This document shows, piece after piece, positions 1 through 6,737 of a stretch of 15,483 nucleotides of DNA; the stretch's first letter is position 1, and each line of letters starts with the position of its first letter. The translations under genes and the position numbers were made by a program. This DNA comes from Betaproteobacteria bacterium. GTDB lineage: Bacteria > Pseudomonadota > Gammaproteobacteria > Burkholderiales > Burkholderiaceae_C. The notes under the pieces were generated by a model. The model ran no database searches, was not told where the DNA came from, and saw only the letters and a list, made by a program, of their open reading frames with translations. The stretch is taken from positions 1-15,483 of the forward strand of contig CANFOR010000042.1 in the NCBI GenBank assembly GCA_947448675.1. The letters run 5' to 3'.

Positions 1-744
1 CATGTCGGTGCCCACTTGCACGCGGCAGCCGCGCGCCAGGGCCGCCGCCAAAAAGGCCGTGGTCTCGCTTTGCATCACCACTTCGCCGACAAAGCTGGTG
101 CTGGCAACGCGGCCCATATCCATGGGCAACGGGTCGCCCGCATTCATGCCCATGGGCGTGGCGTTGACCAGCAGTTCAAAGCCGGCTGGGTCGTTCGAGC
201 CCGTAGCCACTTGCAAAGCCGGGTAGTGCTGGCGCAGGCGCTGGGCCAGGCCTTCGGCGGCGCCAGCATTCACGTCAAACAAGCCTAAGCGCGCCACACC
301 CGCCGCTGCGAGTGAAGCCGCAATCGCTGACCCGACGCCGCCACTGCCCACTACCAAGGCGCTGGCGCCGCGCAGCACCAGGCCCTTGCGCAGCACGCCG
401 CGCACAAAGCCCTCACCGTCGAACATATCGCCTTGCAAACGGCCATTAGGCAAGCGCCGCACCGCGTTGCACGCACCGGCTATAGCGGCGGTGGGCAGTA
501 GCTCGTCGAGCAGGCCCACGGTGCTGACCTTGTGCGGCATGGTGATGAGTGCGCCGCGCACATTTCTGAGTTTGAACACGGTGCGCAAAAACGCCGGATA
601 GTCTTCGGCCTGGCAGGCCATGGGTACCACCACCGCATTGACCCCGGCTTTGGCAAACCAGGGGTTGTAGATCATGGGGGCTTTGAAGGCGTGGGTCGGA
701 AAGCCAATGTGCGCGATGACCTCGGTGTTGCCGTTAATAATCAT
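1..744 (-). CDS. Shikimate dehydrogenase-family protein (AroE-like), 3' end cut by window edge
   Basis: The visible 248 residues match the shikimate/quinate dehydrogenase fold. An N-terminal substrate domain carries TMPHK with the catalytic Lys72, followed by GACNAV and GDMFDG with Asp109. A Rossmann NAD(P) loop GSGGVG lies near residues 133-138, and NATPMGM follows. The family reaction is NAD(P)-dependent interconversion of 3-dehydroshikimate and shikimate, or of quinate analogues. Two features are odd. The usual HSxSP motif, whose two serines hold the shikimate carboxylate, reads AFKAP here (Ser to Phe and Ser to Ala), and the usual NTD reads MFD. The lysine and aspartate are kept, so a dehydrogenase with a different substrate is likely, resembling the AroE-like paralogue groups rather than biosynthetic AroE. 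The ATG at 744 is the first possible start because an in-frame TAG lies 9 bases upstream. No Shine-Dalgarno is obvious. It is third in an operon, 91 bp after the dehydroquinase. The family assignment is firm; the substrate is inferred. Confidence 0.9.
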   Translation of the reverse strand, partial: MIINGNTEVIAHIGFPTHAFKAPMIYNPWFAKAGVNAVVVPMACQAEDYPAFLRTVFKLRNVRGALITMPHKVSTVGLLDELLPTAAIAGACNAVRRLPNGRLQGDMFDGEGFVRGVLRKGLVLRGASALVVGSGGVGSAIAASLAAAGVARLGLFDVNAGAAEGLAQRLRQHYPALQVATGSNDPAGFELLVNATPMGMNAGDPLPMDMGRVASTSFVGEVVMQSETTAFLAAALARGCRVQVGTDM

Positions 745-752
745 TCTGAAAT

Positions 753-778
753 GCTATAAATTATGTAGCTGCATACGC
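753..778. repeat. Dispersed palindrome, copy a (operon spacer)
   Basis: GCTAT, a 7-base AT-rich loop, then GTAGC, followed by TGCATACGC. It lies in the spacer between the dehydroquinase and AroE-like genes, ending 9 bases before the AroE-like start. It has the same 5-7-5 layout as the other copies in this window. It could form a small hairpin in the operon mRNA. Only the sequence similarity is seen; a role is not shown. Confidence 0.6.
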
Positions 779-835
779 ACATTCAGTGCGCCTTGCGGGC
801 GTTTTTACGGGTAATTTGCGGCTTATTTATGGGAC

Positions 836-1285
836 TCAATGCGCGCTTGCGGCGCGCGCTGCGTTCACACCTGCACGCAGGGCCAGCAAATAACTGTCGG
901 CCCCAAAGCCGCAAATTTGGCCCTTCACGATCTCGGCAAACACCGACACATGGCGAAAGGCTTCGCGCGCGTGGATGTTGCTCATGTGCAGCTCCACAAT
1001 CGGGCAAGTGAGAATGGCCAGCGCGTCGCGGATGCCATAGCTGTAATGCGTCCAAGCGCCCGCGTTGATCAGCACCGCGTCAACGCCGCTCAAAAAGCCC
1101 TGGTGGATGCGCTCGCACATGGCGCCTTCGTGGTTGGTTTGAAAGCACTCTACCGTAGCGCCCAGCTCTTTGCCGAGTGCAGCCAAGCTGGCATTGATCT
1201 CGTCTAGCGTAATGGTGCCGTACTGCGCTGGATCGCGTTTGCCAAACATGTCGTGGTTGATGCCGTGCAGCATGAGGATTTTCAT
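836..1285 (-). CDS. aroQ: Type II 3-dehydroquinate dehydratase
   Basis: This 149-residue protein has the normal length for the small dodecameric type II dehydroquinase, which removes water from 3-dehydroquinate to give 3-dehydroshikimate in the cytoplasm. The catalytic set is complete: GIN (the conserved Asn), the flexible lid FGKRDPAQYG with its Arg and catalytic Tyr, QTNHEG, INAGAWTH with Asn and His, and SNIHAREAFRH with His and Arg. The first motif is diverged (HGINHDMFG against the usual NGPNLNLLG), which suggests a paralogue from a catabolic cluster. An ORF extends 27 codons upstream, but the ATG at 1285 is preferred because GGAAAG (1293-1298) lies 7 bases before it and the protein then begins at the family's normal N-terminus. 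It follows the dioxygenase by 25 bp, so the two are probably cotranscribed. Confidence 0.95.
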   Translation of the reverse strand: MKILMLHGINHDMFGKRDPAQYGTITLDEINASLAALGKELGATVECFQTNHEGAMCERIHQGFLSGVDAVLINAGAWTHYSYGIRDALAILTCPIVELHMSNIHAREAFRHVSVFAEIVKGQICGFGADSYLLALRAGVNAARAASAH

Positions 1286-1292
1286 GGGTCTA

Positions 1293-1298
1293 CTTTCC
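1293..1298 (-). promoter_or_regulatory. Ribosome binding site of the dehydroquinase gene
   Basis: GGAAAG on the minus strand, 7 bases before the ATG at 1285. It decides the start in favour of the short form of the protein over the longer ORF. Confidence 0.6.
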
Positions 1299-1310
1299 GA
1301 AAACTCGAAC

Positions 1311-2270
1311 CTATTGAATCGGCGCTTGCGGCAAAACCGCTTCGCCCGCTTGCATCCGAAACACAAAGTCTAAGCTACACCAGGGCAGGGCCACGTCGCT
1401 GCGGCCTGCGGGTGGTGCGCTGTGTTGCACGTAGTGGCCGGTGAGCGCGGGCGTGACGCCAAACTGCACGTCGCTGCCCAGGTTGGCGTCGTCGTGTGCA
1501 TACACCTGCGAAATAAGGGTTTTGTAGCCGGGTTTGAACACCAGGGCGTGCACGTGGGCGGGCCGCATCGCGTGGCGGCCTTGGGCTTGCAGCAGTTGGC
1601 CGACCACGCCGTCGGTAGGAATGGGGTAGCCCAGGGGTTTGATGCTCCAAAAATCGAAGCGGCCCTGTGCATCGGTGCGAAACTGGCCACGCAGGTTCAT
1701 GTCGGCCACGCCTTGGGCGCGGGCCTGGGCTTGGTTCTCGTACAGGCCTTGCGCGTCGCAATGCCACACGTCTACCAAAGCGTCGGCAACCGGCGCGCCT
1801 TGCATGTTCAGCACTTGGGCGCGCACCTGCATCGGCATGCCCGGCGTGGGGCTGCGCACAATGCTGCCGCCATTGGGCGTGGCGGGTGAGCGCATGCGCC
1901 AAAACGGGCCCAGCAGGTTGTGCGTGCTGGCCACATCGGTTTGCGCGTCGCCCGCATTGTTGATCTGGCAGACCAGGCTCGAAATGCCCAGCGAGCCCGC
2001 CATCAGCACCACCTCGTTGTGGTTGGCGTTGCTGAGCTGGCCCAGTCGCGCAATGTGCGCGCAGGCGCTGCGAAACTCGGCTTCGGTCAAGCCCACGTCT
2101 TGCACAAAGGCATGCAGATGCGTCACCAAGCTGGCCATGATCGCGCGCAGGCGCGGCTCGGGCGTGGACTGCATCGTGGCCAGCACGCGCAGGGTGAGTT
2201 CGTGCGGGGGCTGGGGTGTAGGGCTTTTCAAGTACAGTTCGCGGGTGTGTGCAACCAGGATCGGTGCCAA
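1311..2270 (-). CDS. Intradiol ring-cleavage dioxygenase, closest to hydroxyquinol 1,2-dioxygenase
   Basis: About 319 residues, with an N-terminal helical dioxygenase domain (about residues 25-120, ending in NLLGPFW) and a C-terminal beta domain binding Fe(III). All four iron ligands of the family are visible: Tyr177 (in GLYEN), Tyr215 (in GYPIP), His239 and His241 (in RPAHVH), plus the active-site Arg237. LRGQFRTDAQGRF, KPLGYPIP and the SDVQFGV region resemble hydroxyquinol dioxygenases more than catechol ones. The expected reaction is O2-dependent cleavage between adjacent hydroxyls of a catechol or hydroxyquinol, giving a muconate or maleylacetate. It is the first gene of the operon with the dehydroquinase and AroE-like genes. 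The start is uncertain. The reading frame opens with TTG at 2270, directly after an in-frame TGA, and has no clear ribosome site. A later TTG (residue 14) or the ATG at residue 33 are alternatives, but the last would remove conserved N-terminal sequence. Confidence 0.9.
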   Translation of the reverse strand: MAPILVAHTRELYLKSPTPQPPHELTLRVLATMQSTPEPRLRAIMASLVTHLHAFVQDVGLTEAEFRSACAHIARLGQLSNANHNEVVLMAGSLGISSLVCQINNAGDAQTDVASTHNLLGPFWRMRSPATPNGGSIVRSPTPGMPMQVRAQVLNMQGAPVADALVDVWHCDAQGLYENQAQARAQGVADMNLRGQFRTDAQGRFDFWSIKPLGYPIPTDGVVGQLLQAQGRHAMRPAHVHALVFKPGYKTLISQVYAHDDANLGSDVQFGVTPALTGHYVQHSAPPAGRSDVALPWCSLDFVFRMQAGEAVLPQAPIQ

Positions 2271-2314
2271 TCATTGTAGGGGCTCTGCATGCACACCACT
2301 ACGGGAGCATCGCT

Positions 2315-3151
2315 ATGCACAGCATCATCTGCCGCTTCATCGCTTTGGCTTTCTGCACGCTGCTCGGGGCCATGTTCTGGGCCCCGCCCAGCTATGCAGA
2401 CTCTGCCGCCTGCCCCGGCTTGAGCGAGGCGGCTGTCAACGCCGTGTCGAACCAGCTGCACCCCCAGTTGGCACTCAGCGGCTACGCCTGCAAGGCCCTG
2501 CCCGATGAGGCAGGCAAAGTCATGCTGCTACTGCCCTACCCAGCGCCTTGCGACGCACAAGACACCGGCAAAAATTGCCGCGACCTCGAGCTGGTGTTGC
2601 TGAGCAAAGACGGTCTTGACATTGCCAGCCACCTGTTCCAAAAAACGGCTTGGAACCAAGATGCCTGTGGCACCGCGCGTGGCAGCGTGGACACCGCCAA
2701 GTACCCGCTCCACCCGCGCGCGCGGGCCTTTGGCGTGCGCGTGGTCTACAGCGGCGCGGTGCAGTTTGACAGCGCCTGCAGCATCGAAGAGCTGAGCCTG
2801 TACGAAATCCAAAACGAGGCCATTGTTTTGCGCTTGCAAAATTTAGAGGTGCTGAGCAGCGCCCAAACCCGCGGTGCCGCCGCCTCTGGCGCCTGCGAGC
2901 AGGGCCGCAGCCTAGAGCGCCGCCGCAGCCTGGCAGTAGCCAAAACCAGCAAACACGGCTACGCCGATCTGCTGGTGAAAGAAGCCTCGCTCAAAACCGA
3001 TTACCGCCCCAAGCCAGGCGCAAACCTAGGCGCGAATCCGGGAGCAAACCCAAGTCCGACTGCAGCCTGCAGCAAAACCGAGAGCAAGAAGGGCCAGCAA
3101 TTTGTGTTGCGCTTTGATGGGCAGAAGTACCTGCCGCCTGCGGGCAAATAA
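2315..3151 (+). CDS. Hypothetical secreted Cys-rich protein
   Basis: I do not recognise this 278-residue protein. It begins with a clear Sec signal peptide: a hydrophobic stretch around residues 5-23, with likely cleavage after SYA at residue 28. The mature part has eight cysteines (in AACPG, YACKA, APCDA, KNCRD, DACGT, SACSI, GACEQ and AACSK), an even number that fits disulfide bonding in the periplasm. A GAN-rich linker made of three 4-residue units lies near residues 235-246, and the end (LRFDGQKYLPP) is charged and aromatic. The ATG at 2315 is chosen because GGGAG (2303-2307) lies 7 bases upstream and the signal peptide starts there; the frame is open further upstream. It is divergent from the dioxygenase, with only 44 bp between the two proposed starts, so the promoters must overlap coding sequence. 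Confidence 0.8.
   Translation: MHSIICRFIALAFCTLLGAMFWAPPSYADSAACPGLSEAAVNAVSNQLHPQLALSGYACKALPDEAGKVMLLLPYPAPCDAQDTGKNCRDLELVLLSKDGLDIASHLFQKTAWNQDACGTARGSVDTAKYPLHPRARAFGVRVVYSGAVQFDSACSIEELSLYEIQNEAIVLRLQNLEVLSSAQTRGAAASGACEQGRSLERRRSLAVAKTSKHGYADLLVKEASLKTDYRPKPGANLGANPGANPSPTAACSKTESKKGQQFVLRFDGQKYLPPAGK
3017..3052 (+). repeat. Three degenerate 12-bp units encoding GAN-L/P
   Basis: Three successive 12-base units encode GANL, GANP and GANP within the C-terminal third of the secreted protein. Third positions differ between units, so the repeat is old or selected at protein level. It probably forms a flexible linker. Confidence 0.6.
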
Positions 3152-3173
3152 GGCTGCAAGGCGCTTGGAATAT

Positions 3174-3210
3174 GCGTAGACAGCTATATTTTTTATAGCT
3201 AACCTTACGC
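3174..3210. repeat. Dispersed palindrome, copy b (convergent spacer, possible bidirectional terminator)
   Basis: The most complete copy. It reads GCG, TAGAC, AGCTAT, a T-rich loop, ATAGCT, AACCT, then TACGC, so both the core and the outer GCG/CGC flanks are symmetric. It is the only notable sequence between the stops of two converging genes (3151 and 3286). An AGCTAT/ATAGCT hairpin next to a T-run could end transcription from both sides. The palindrome is seen; the terminator role is inferred. Confidence 0.65.
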
Positions 3211-3285
3211 GCCGCCAAACCCAAGACGTTTTTCCGCCCACTGATTCAGACTTTGGCCGCTGCGCCCGCTGGCGGGCTGGTAGTC

Positions 3286-5460
3286 CTACCCCCGCCGCCA
3301 ATCATGAAAGCGCTGCACCCAGCGCAGCAGCTTGTCTGGCGCATGCGCGCGCTTCCACTGGCCGGCGGCGTATTTGTTGGCTTCGGCCATCGTGGGGTAG
3401 CTGTGCACGGTGCCCAGCAGCTTGTTCAGGCCCAGGCCGTGCTGCATGGCCAACACGTATTCGGCCAGCAGCTCGGCGGCGTGGCTGCCGACGATGCTCA
3501 CGCCCACAATGCGGTCTTTGCCGGGCACTGTGAGCACCTTCACAAAGCCCTGGGTCTGGCCGTCGGCAATAGCGCGGTCTAGGTCTGCCAGCGGGAACTG
3601 GGTGACTTCATAGGCCACGCCTTGGGCCTTTGCTTCTTGCTCGTTCAATCCCACGCGCGCCAGCTCGGGCGCGATGTACACGGCGCTGGGGATGGCGCGG
3701 TAGTCGGCCTTGAACTTTTTGTAGTCGCCAAACAGCGCGTTGACGCTGGCGTACCAAGCCTGGTGGGCGGCTGCGTGCGTCAGCTGGTGGGGCCCGGCCA
3801 CGTCGCCTGCGGCGTAAATATTCGGGTAGATGGTTTGCAGGTATTCGTTGGTGGCAATGGTTTTGTCGCTGGGTATGCCCAGCGCTTCGAGGCCGTAGCC
3901 ACTCAGGCGGGCCTTGCGGCCCACGGCGCAGACCAAAGCGTCAAAAACCAGCTGCAGTTCTTGGCCTTGGTGGCTCAGGAAAATGGTTTTTTCACTGCCT
4001 TGCAACTCGCAACGCAGCGTGCTGTGGCCGGTGCGCACGCGCACGCCGTCGGCCTCTAGTGCAGCCTGGGCCAGGGCGGCGACGTCGGCGTCTTCGCGCA
4101 GCAAGAGGCGAGGGGCCATCTCCACCACCGTGACCTGCGCGCCCAAGCGGGCAAAGGCCTGGGCCAACTCGCAGCCAATCGGCCCGCCGCCAAGCAGCAC
4201 GATGCGTTGGGGAATGTGCGCTAGCTTGCCAAAGGCATCCCACAGGGTGTCGCTGGTCAGGTAACCCACTGCATCTAAACCCGGGATGTTCGGCACGATG
4301 GGCTGCGCCCCGGCAGCGATGACGACGCTGCGCGTGCTGATGCTGCGCGTGCTGCCGTCCTTCATGGCAATCTCTACCGTCCAAGGGCTGGTGATGCGCG
4401 CATGGCCTTGCAGCACTTCAACGCCCAGGCCGGTGTAGCGCTCGATGCTGTCATGCGGCGCAATGGCCGCGATGACGCGCTGCACGCGTGCCATCACTGC
4501 TGCAAAATTGATAGCTGGCTGCGCAGTATCTACGCCGTATTCAGCCGCATGGTGCATGGCGTGTGCGAGCGTGGCTGAGCGAATCAGTGCCTTGCTGGGC
4601 ACGCAGCCATAGTTCAAACAGTCGCCGCCCATGGCCTTGGCTTCTACCAAGGTGACCTTGGCTTTGACGGCTGCCGCTATGTAGGCGCTGACCAAGCCGC
4701 CCGCGCCCGCGCCGATCACCACCAGGTTGCGCTCAAAGCGGCGCGGCTTCACACCCGCCCAGGGCCGGTACAGCTTGCGCCGCTGCTGGGCTGCTTGAAG
4801 AGTTGCTAGGGCGTGTGGTGCCAAGAGCGGGAACAAACCCAGCAACAGCAAAGAGCCCAGCAGCACCGGGCTGAGCACGCTGCGCAAAGAGTCGAGCTGG
4901 GCCAACTGCGTTCCCGCGTTCACAAACACCGCCGTAGCGGGCAGCATGCCCAGCTGGCTGACGGCGTAAAAGCGCGGTGCAGAAATGCGCGTTAAACCCA
5001 TCAACACATTGACCACAAAAAACGGCACCAAGGGAATGATGCGCAGGCCAAACAGGTAGTAAGCGCCGTCTGTGGCCATGCCCTCGTGTACCGCAGCCAA
5101 CTGCGGGCCCAAGCGCTTTTCTACGCTGGTCTGCAACAGGTAGCGCGCGGCCAACATGGCCAGCGTTGCGCCGATGCTCGACGCAAACGACACCAAGAGC
5201 AGGCCCCAGCCGAAACCAAAAATCGCACCGCCCGCCAGCGTGAGGACCACCGCGCCCGGCACCGACAGCGCTGCCACCACGAGGTACAGCGCAAAGTAAG
5301 CAGCAGCCACCTGCAGCGGCTGCGCAGCATATTGCGCCAGCAAACTGGCGTGGCCTTGTTGCAGCGCAGCCAGGCTCAAATAACGGCCCAAGTCCAGCGC
5401 AAAAAATGCCGCCACACCAAGGGCTAGTAGCAAGAACAGGGCGAGTTTGCGGGGGTTCAT
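3286..5460 (-). CDS. Fusion of TVP38/TMEM64 (VTT) membrane domain with FAD-dependent disulfide oxidoreductase
   Basis: A 724-residue protein in two parts. Residues 1-225 are a membrane domain of the TVP38/DedA-like VTT family: a first hydrophobic helix at 6-22, then the region VPGAVVLTLAGGAIFG and the later LRIIPLVPFFVVN motif. Residues 245-724 are a class I pyridine-nucleotide disulfide oxidoreductase, with the FAD loop GAGAGG at 250-255, redox-active Cys281 and Cys286 (GGDCLNYGCVPSK), a second dinucleotide loop GGGPIGCE, and AAGDVAG for FAD. The residue before Pro in the C-terminal HxHPTxxE motif is Tyr (HSYPTMAE, Tyr688, Glu693) rather than the acid/base His of Lpd and glutathione reductase, as in mercuric reductase. 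There is no terminal Cys pair or heavy-metal domain as in MerA. VVE after the second loop suggests NADH use. Such fusions are known in proteobacteria; the substrate is unknown. No clear ribosome site precedes the ATG. It is divergent from the DUF2127 gene. Confidence 0.93.
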   Translation of the reverse strand: MNPRKLALFLLLALGVAAFFALDLGRYLSLAALQQGHASLLAQYAAQPLQVAAAYFALYLVVAALSVPGAVVLTLAGGAIFGFGWGLLLVSFASSIGATLAMLAARYLLQTSVEKRLGPQLAAVHEGMATDGAYYLFGLRIIPLVPFFVVNVLMGLTRISAPRFYAVSQLGMLPATAVFVNAGTQLAQLDSLRSVLSPVLLGSLLLLGLFPLLAPHALATLQAAQQRRKLYRPWAGVKPRRFERNLVVIGAGAGGLVSAYIAAAVKAKVTLVEAKAMGGDCLNYGCVPSKALIRSATLAHAMHHAAEYGVDTAQPAINFAAVMARVQRVIAAIAPHDSIERYTGLGVEVLQGHARITSPWTVEIAMKDGSTRSISTRSVVIAAGAQPIVPNIPGLDAVGYLTSDTLWDAFGKLAHIPQRIVLLGGGPIGCELAQAFARLGAQVTVVEMAPRLLLREDADVAALAQAALEADGVRVRTGHSTLRCELQGSEKTIFLSHQGQELQLVFDALVCAVGRKARLSGYGLEALGIPSDKTIATNEYLQTIYPNIYAAGDVAGPHQLTHAAAHQAWYASVNALFGDYKKFKADYRAIPSAVYIAPELARVGLNEQEAKAQGVAYEVTQFPLADLDRAIADGQTQGFVKVLTVPGKDRIVGVSIVGSHAAELLAEYVLAMQHGLGLNKLLGTVHSYPTMAEANKYAAGQWKRAHAPDKLLRWVQRFHDWRRG
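4499..4523. repeat. Dispersed palindrome, copy d (inside the oxidoreductase gene)
   Basis: GCTGC, a 7-base loop AAAATTG, ATAGC, then TGGCTGCGC. It has the same spacing and right CGC flank as other copies, with one arm mismatch that changes a stem pair. It encodes part of QPAINFA in the FAD domain. Since that segment also looks ordinary for the family, chance resemblance is possible. Confidence 0.35.
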
Positions 5461-5484
5461 GGGCAGGGTGGTGATTGAAATGGC

Positions 5485-5510
5485 GGGGCATGCCCCAAGC
5501 TGCTAAGCTT
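5485..5510. promoter_or_regulatory. Paired inverted repeats in the divergent spacer, candidate operator
   Basis: The 58-bp gap between two divergent starts (5460 and 5519) holds a perfect 12-base palindrome GGGGCATGCCCC (5485-5496). Directly after it comes the inverted repeat AAGCT-GCTA-AGCTT (5497-5510). A shared operator or overlapping promoter site is plausible, but no regulator family is recognisable from it. Confidence 0.3.
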
Positions 5511-5518
5511 AAACGCAT

Positions 5519-6055
5519 ATGACGCCTATGATGCCCAGCCCCGCTCGCTCTGCCCCGACCAACAGCCCCACTGCCCACCGCAGCATCGTGCCACCCAACA
5601 AGCGTGGGGCCTTGCACCTGATCGCCGCTTACGAAGCCCTCAAAGGCCTTGCCGCTTTGGCCGCCTTGCTGGGCGTGCTCGACCTGATGCACCACGACGT
5701 GCGCCACCTGGCCATGGAGCTGATCGGCCGCTTTGGCCTGGACCCGCATGCGCGCGTGGGCTCCATGCTCTTGCACTACGCCGAGCTGCTGCCCGCGGCC
5801 CATGTGCCGACCATTGTGGCCCTGGCCTTGGCCTACGTGAGCGTGCGCTGGGCCGAGGCGTGGGGCCTGTGGAACGACCGCGCTTGGGGCGAGGTGCTGG
5901 GTGCCGCGTCGGGCGCGCTGTATGTGCCCTTTGAGCTGCAGCACCTGCTGGCCAAACCCAGTTGGATCGGCGCTGCCGTGCTGCTGAGCAACCTGCTCTT
6001 GGTGGCTTACTTGGTCTGGGTATTGCAGCGCAGGCGCAGAGCTAAAACGCCTTGA
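5519..6055 (+). CDS. DUF2127 domain-containing membrane protein
   Basis: A 178-residue inner-membrane protein that fits the DUF2127 family. After a Pro/Ser-rich N-terminal tail of about 28 residues comes GALHLIAAYEALKGL (first helix, about 30-55). A loop with LDPH follows, then helices near 96-110, 125-140 and 148-170, and a basic RRRRAK end. The family hallmarks WAEAWGLW (109-118) and the VPFELQHL stretch (Glu139) are present. No biochemical function is known to me for the family. The ATG at 5519 is the first of three close candidates (5519, 5528, 5531), and none has a clear Shine-Dalgarno, so the N-terminus may be a few residues shorter. It is divergent from the VTT-oxidoreductase fusion with a 58-bp shared spacer, so the two may be co-regulated. 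Confidence 0.88.
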   Translation: MTPMMPSPARSAPTNSPTAHRSIVPPNKRGALHLIAAYEALKGLAALAALLGVLDLMHHDVRHLAMELIGRFGLDPHARVGSMLLHYAELLPAAHVPTIVALALAYVSVRWAEAWGLWNDRAWGEVLGAASGALYVPFELQHLLAKPSWIGAAVLLSNLLLVAYLVWVLQRRRRAKTP

Positions 6056-6071
6056 AACGATTGCTGGGCGT

Positions 6072-6103
6072 GCGTGTGAAGCTATTATTTTTGTAGTGCA
6101 CGC
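6072..6103. repeat. Dispersed palindrome, copy c (convergent spacer, possible bidirectional terminator)
   Basis: GCGTGTGAA, GCTAT, a T-rich 7-base loop, GTAGT, then GCACGC. It sits between the stops of the DUF2127 gene (6055) and slyX (6151), the same convergent setting as copy b. The outer GCGTG/CACGC arms pair, so a longer interrupted hairpin next to a T-run is possible. Confidence 0.6.
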
Positions 6104-6150
6104 AAAGCGACGCAGTGCAATTAAACCGCTATGAATGCGCCCGTAAAGCG

Positions 6151-6375
6151 CTAATAATGCGGCGGCAATTCATCACGCAAACTGCGCAGTGCGTCGGCCT
6201 GGCCAGCGTCTTGGCCCTGCAAATGTTTGAGCTCGGCCAGCGCCAGCTGCAAGCGCGCAATGTCTTGCTGCTGGCGCACCACCACCGCGTTCAAATGCTC
6301 TAGCGCTTCTTCTTGAAAGCTGGTTTTGATCTCGAGCGCGGTCAGGCGCTCGTCGGTGTGTGTGGGCGTGTTCAT
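6151..6375 (-). CDS. slyX: SlyX family protein
   Basis: A 74-residue protein of the usual SlyX size and layout. It has ERLTALEIKTSFQEEALEHL, then the hallmark NAVVVRQQQDIARLQ, a leucine-spaced helix continuing to about residue 53, and the typical end LPPHY. It should be a soluble coiled coil. The exact role is not established; the name comes from the gene's position next to slyD in E. coli, which is not the context here. The ATG at 6375 is preceded by AAGG about 10 bases upstream. The gene stands alone, convergent with DUF2127 and divergent from the lipoprotein gene. Confidence 0.93.
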   Translation of the reverse strand: MNTPTHTDERLTALEIKTSFQEEALEHLNAVVVRQQQDIARLQLALAELKHLQGQDAGQADALRSLRDELPPHY

Positions 6376-6737
6376 GCTTAAAAAAGCCTTGCGTCAAAGA
6401 TAAAGTTTTGCACCTCGACCACCAACGCAATGGCCGCGTAGTTGGGGTGTGCGGGCTTGGGTGTGTCTTGCTCAGCCGTTTACCGAAAGCGAGTGCCTGC
6501 GGGTTGGCGCTGGGTACAAACGATTTACGGACAGGCATAAGACTGTCCCATAGAAATAGGAACGCATTTCAATTGTAGTGACAGTGAAATGAAAAATCTA
6601 TGAACAAAACTGAGAGGGCTTCAACCAGAGTGGGTTCGCAGCTATTTCAGGAAAAATTAAGGATTTATTTAGGACATCCGGGATCGTGTAGTACAAAATT
6701 ATTGCAAACCTGTAACCTAATTATCGGAGCTGCCGCC
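6376..6737. other. AT-rich gene-poor spacer between slyX and the lipoprotein gene
   Basis: A 362-bp stretch without a convincing gene. It must hold the slyX promoter (left) and the promoter and leader of the lipoprotein gene (right). The part from about 6540 is much richer in A and T than its surroundings. The lipoprotein frame stays open to an ATG at 6600, but those 46 codons look like leader rather than protein. Weak -35-like GTGACA (6578-6583) and -10-like TATGAA (6599-6604) are 15 bases apart, which is too poor to call a promoter. Confidence 0.5.
6726..6729 (+). promoter_or_regulatory. Ribosome binding site that sets the lipoprotein start
   Basis: GGAG, 8 bases before the ATG at 6738. 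It is the only good Shine-Dalgarno among the candidate starts at 6600, 6738, 6744, 6768 and 6771. Confidence 0.6.

Noticed and set aside
4733..5944. 403-codon minus-strand frame across the fusion gene and DUF2127
   Set aside because: It overlaps two well-supported genes in other frames, and its translation resembles a GC-rich shadow.
6131..6166. Further palindrome copy near GCTATGAATGCGCCC
   Set aside because: No RTAGC arm at the 7-base loop distance; only the left letters match.
6173..6538. Open frame of 121 codons opposite and upstream of slyX
   Set aside because: It overlaps slyX in another frame, has a low-complexity translation and no family resemblance; slyX explains the coding signal.
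6600..6737. N-terminal extension of the lipoprotein from the ATG at 6600
   Set aside because: No ribosome site, AT-rich leader-like sequence, and it would bury the signal peptide 86 residues inside.
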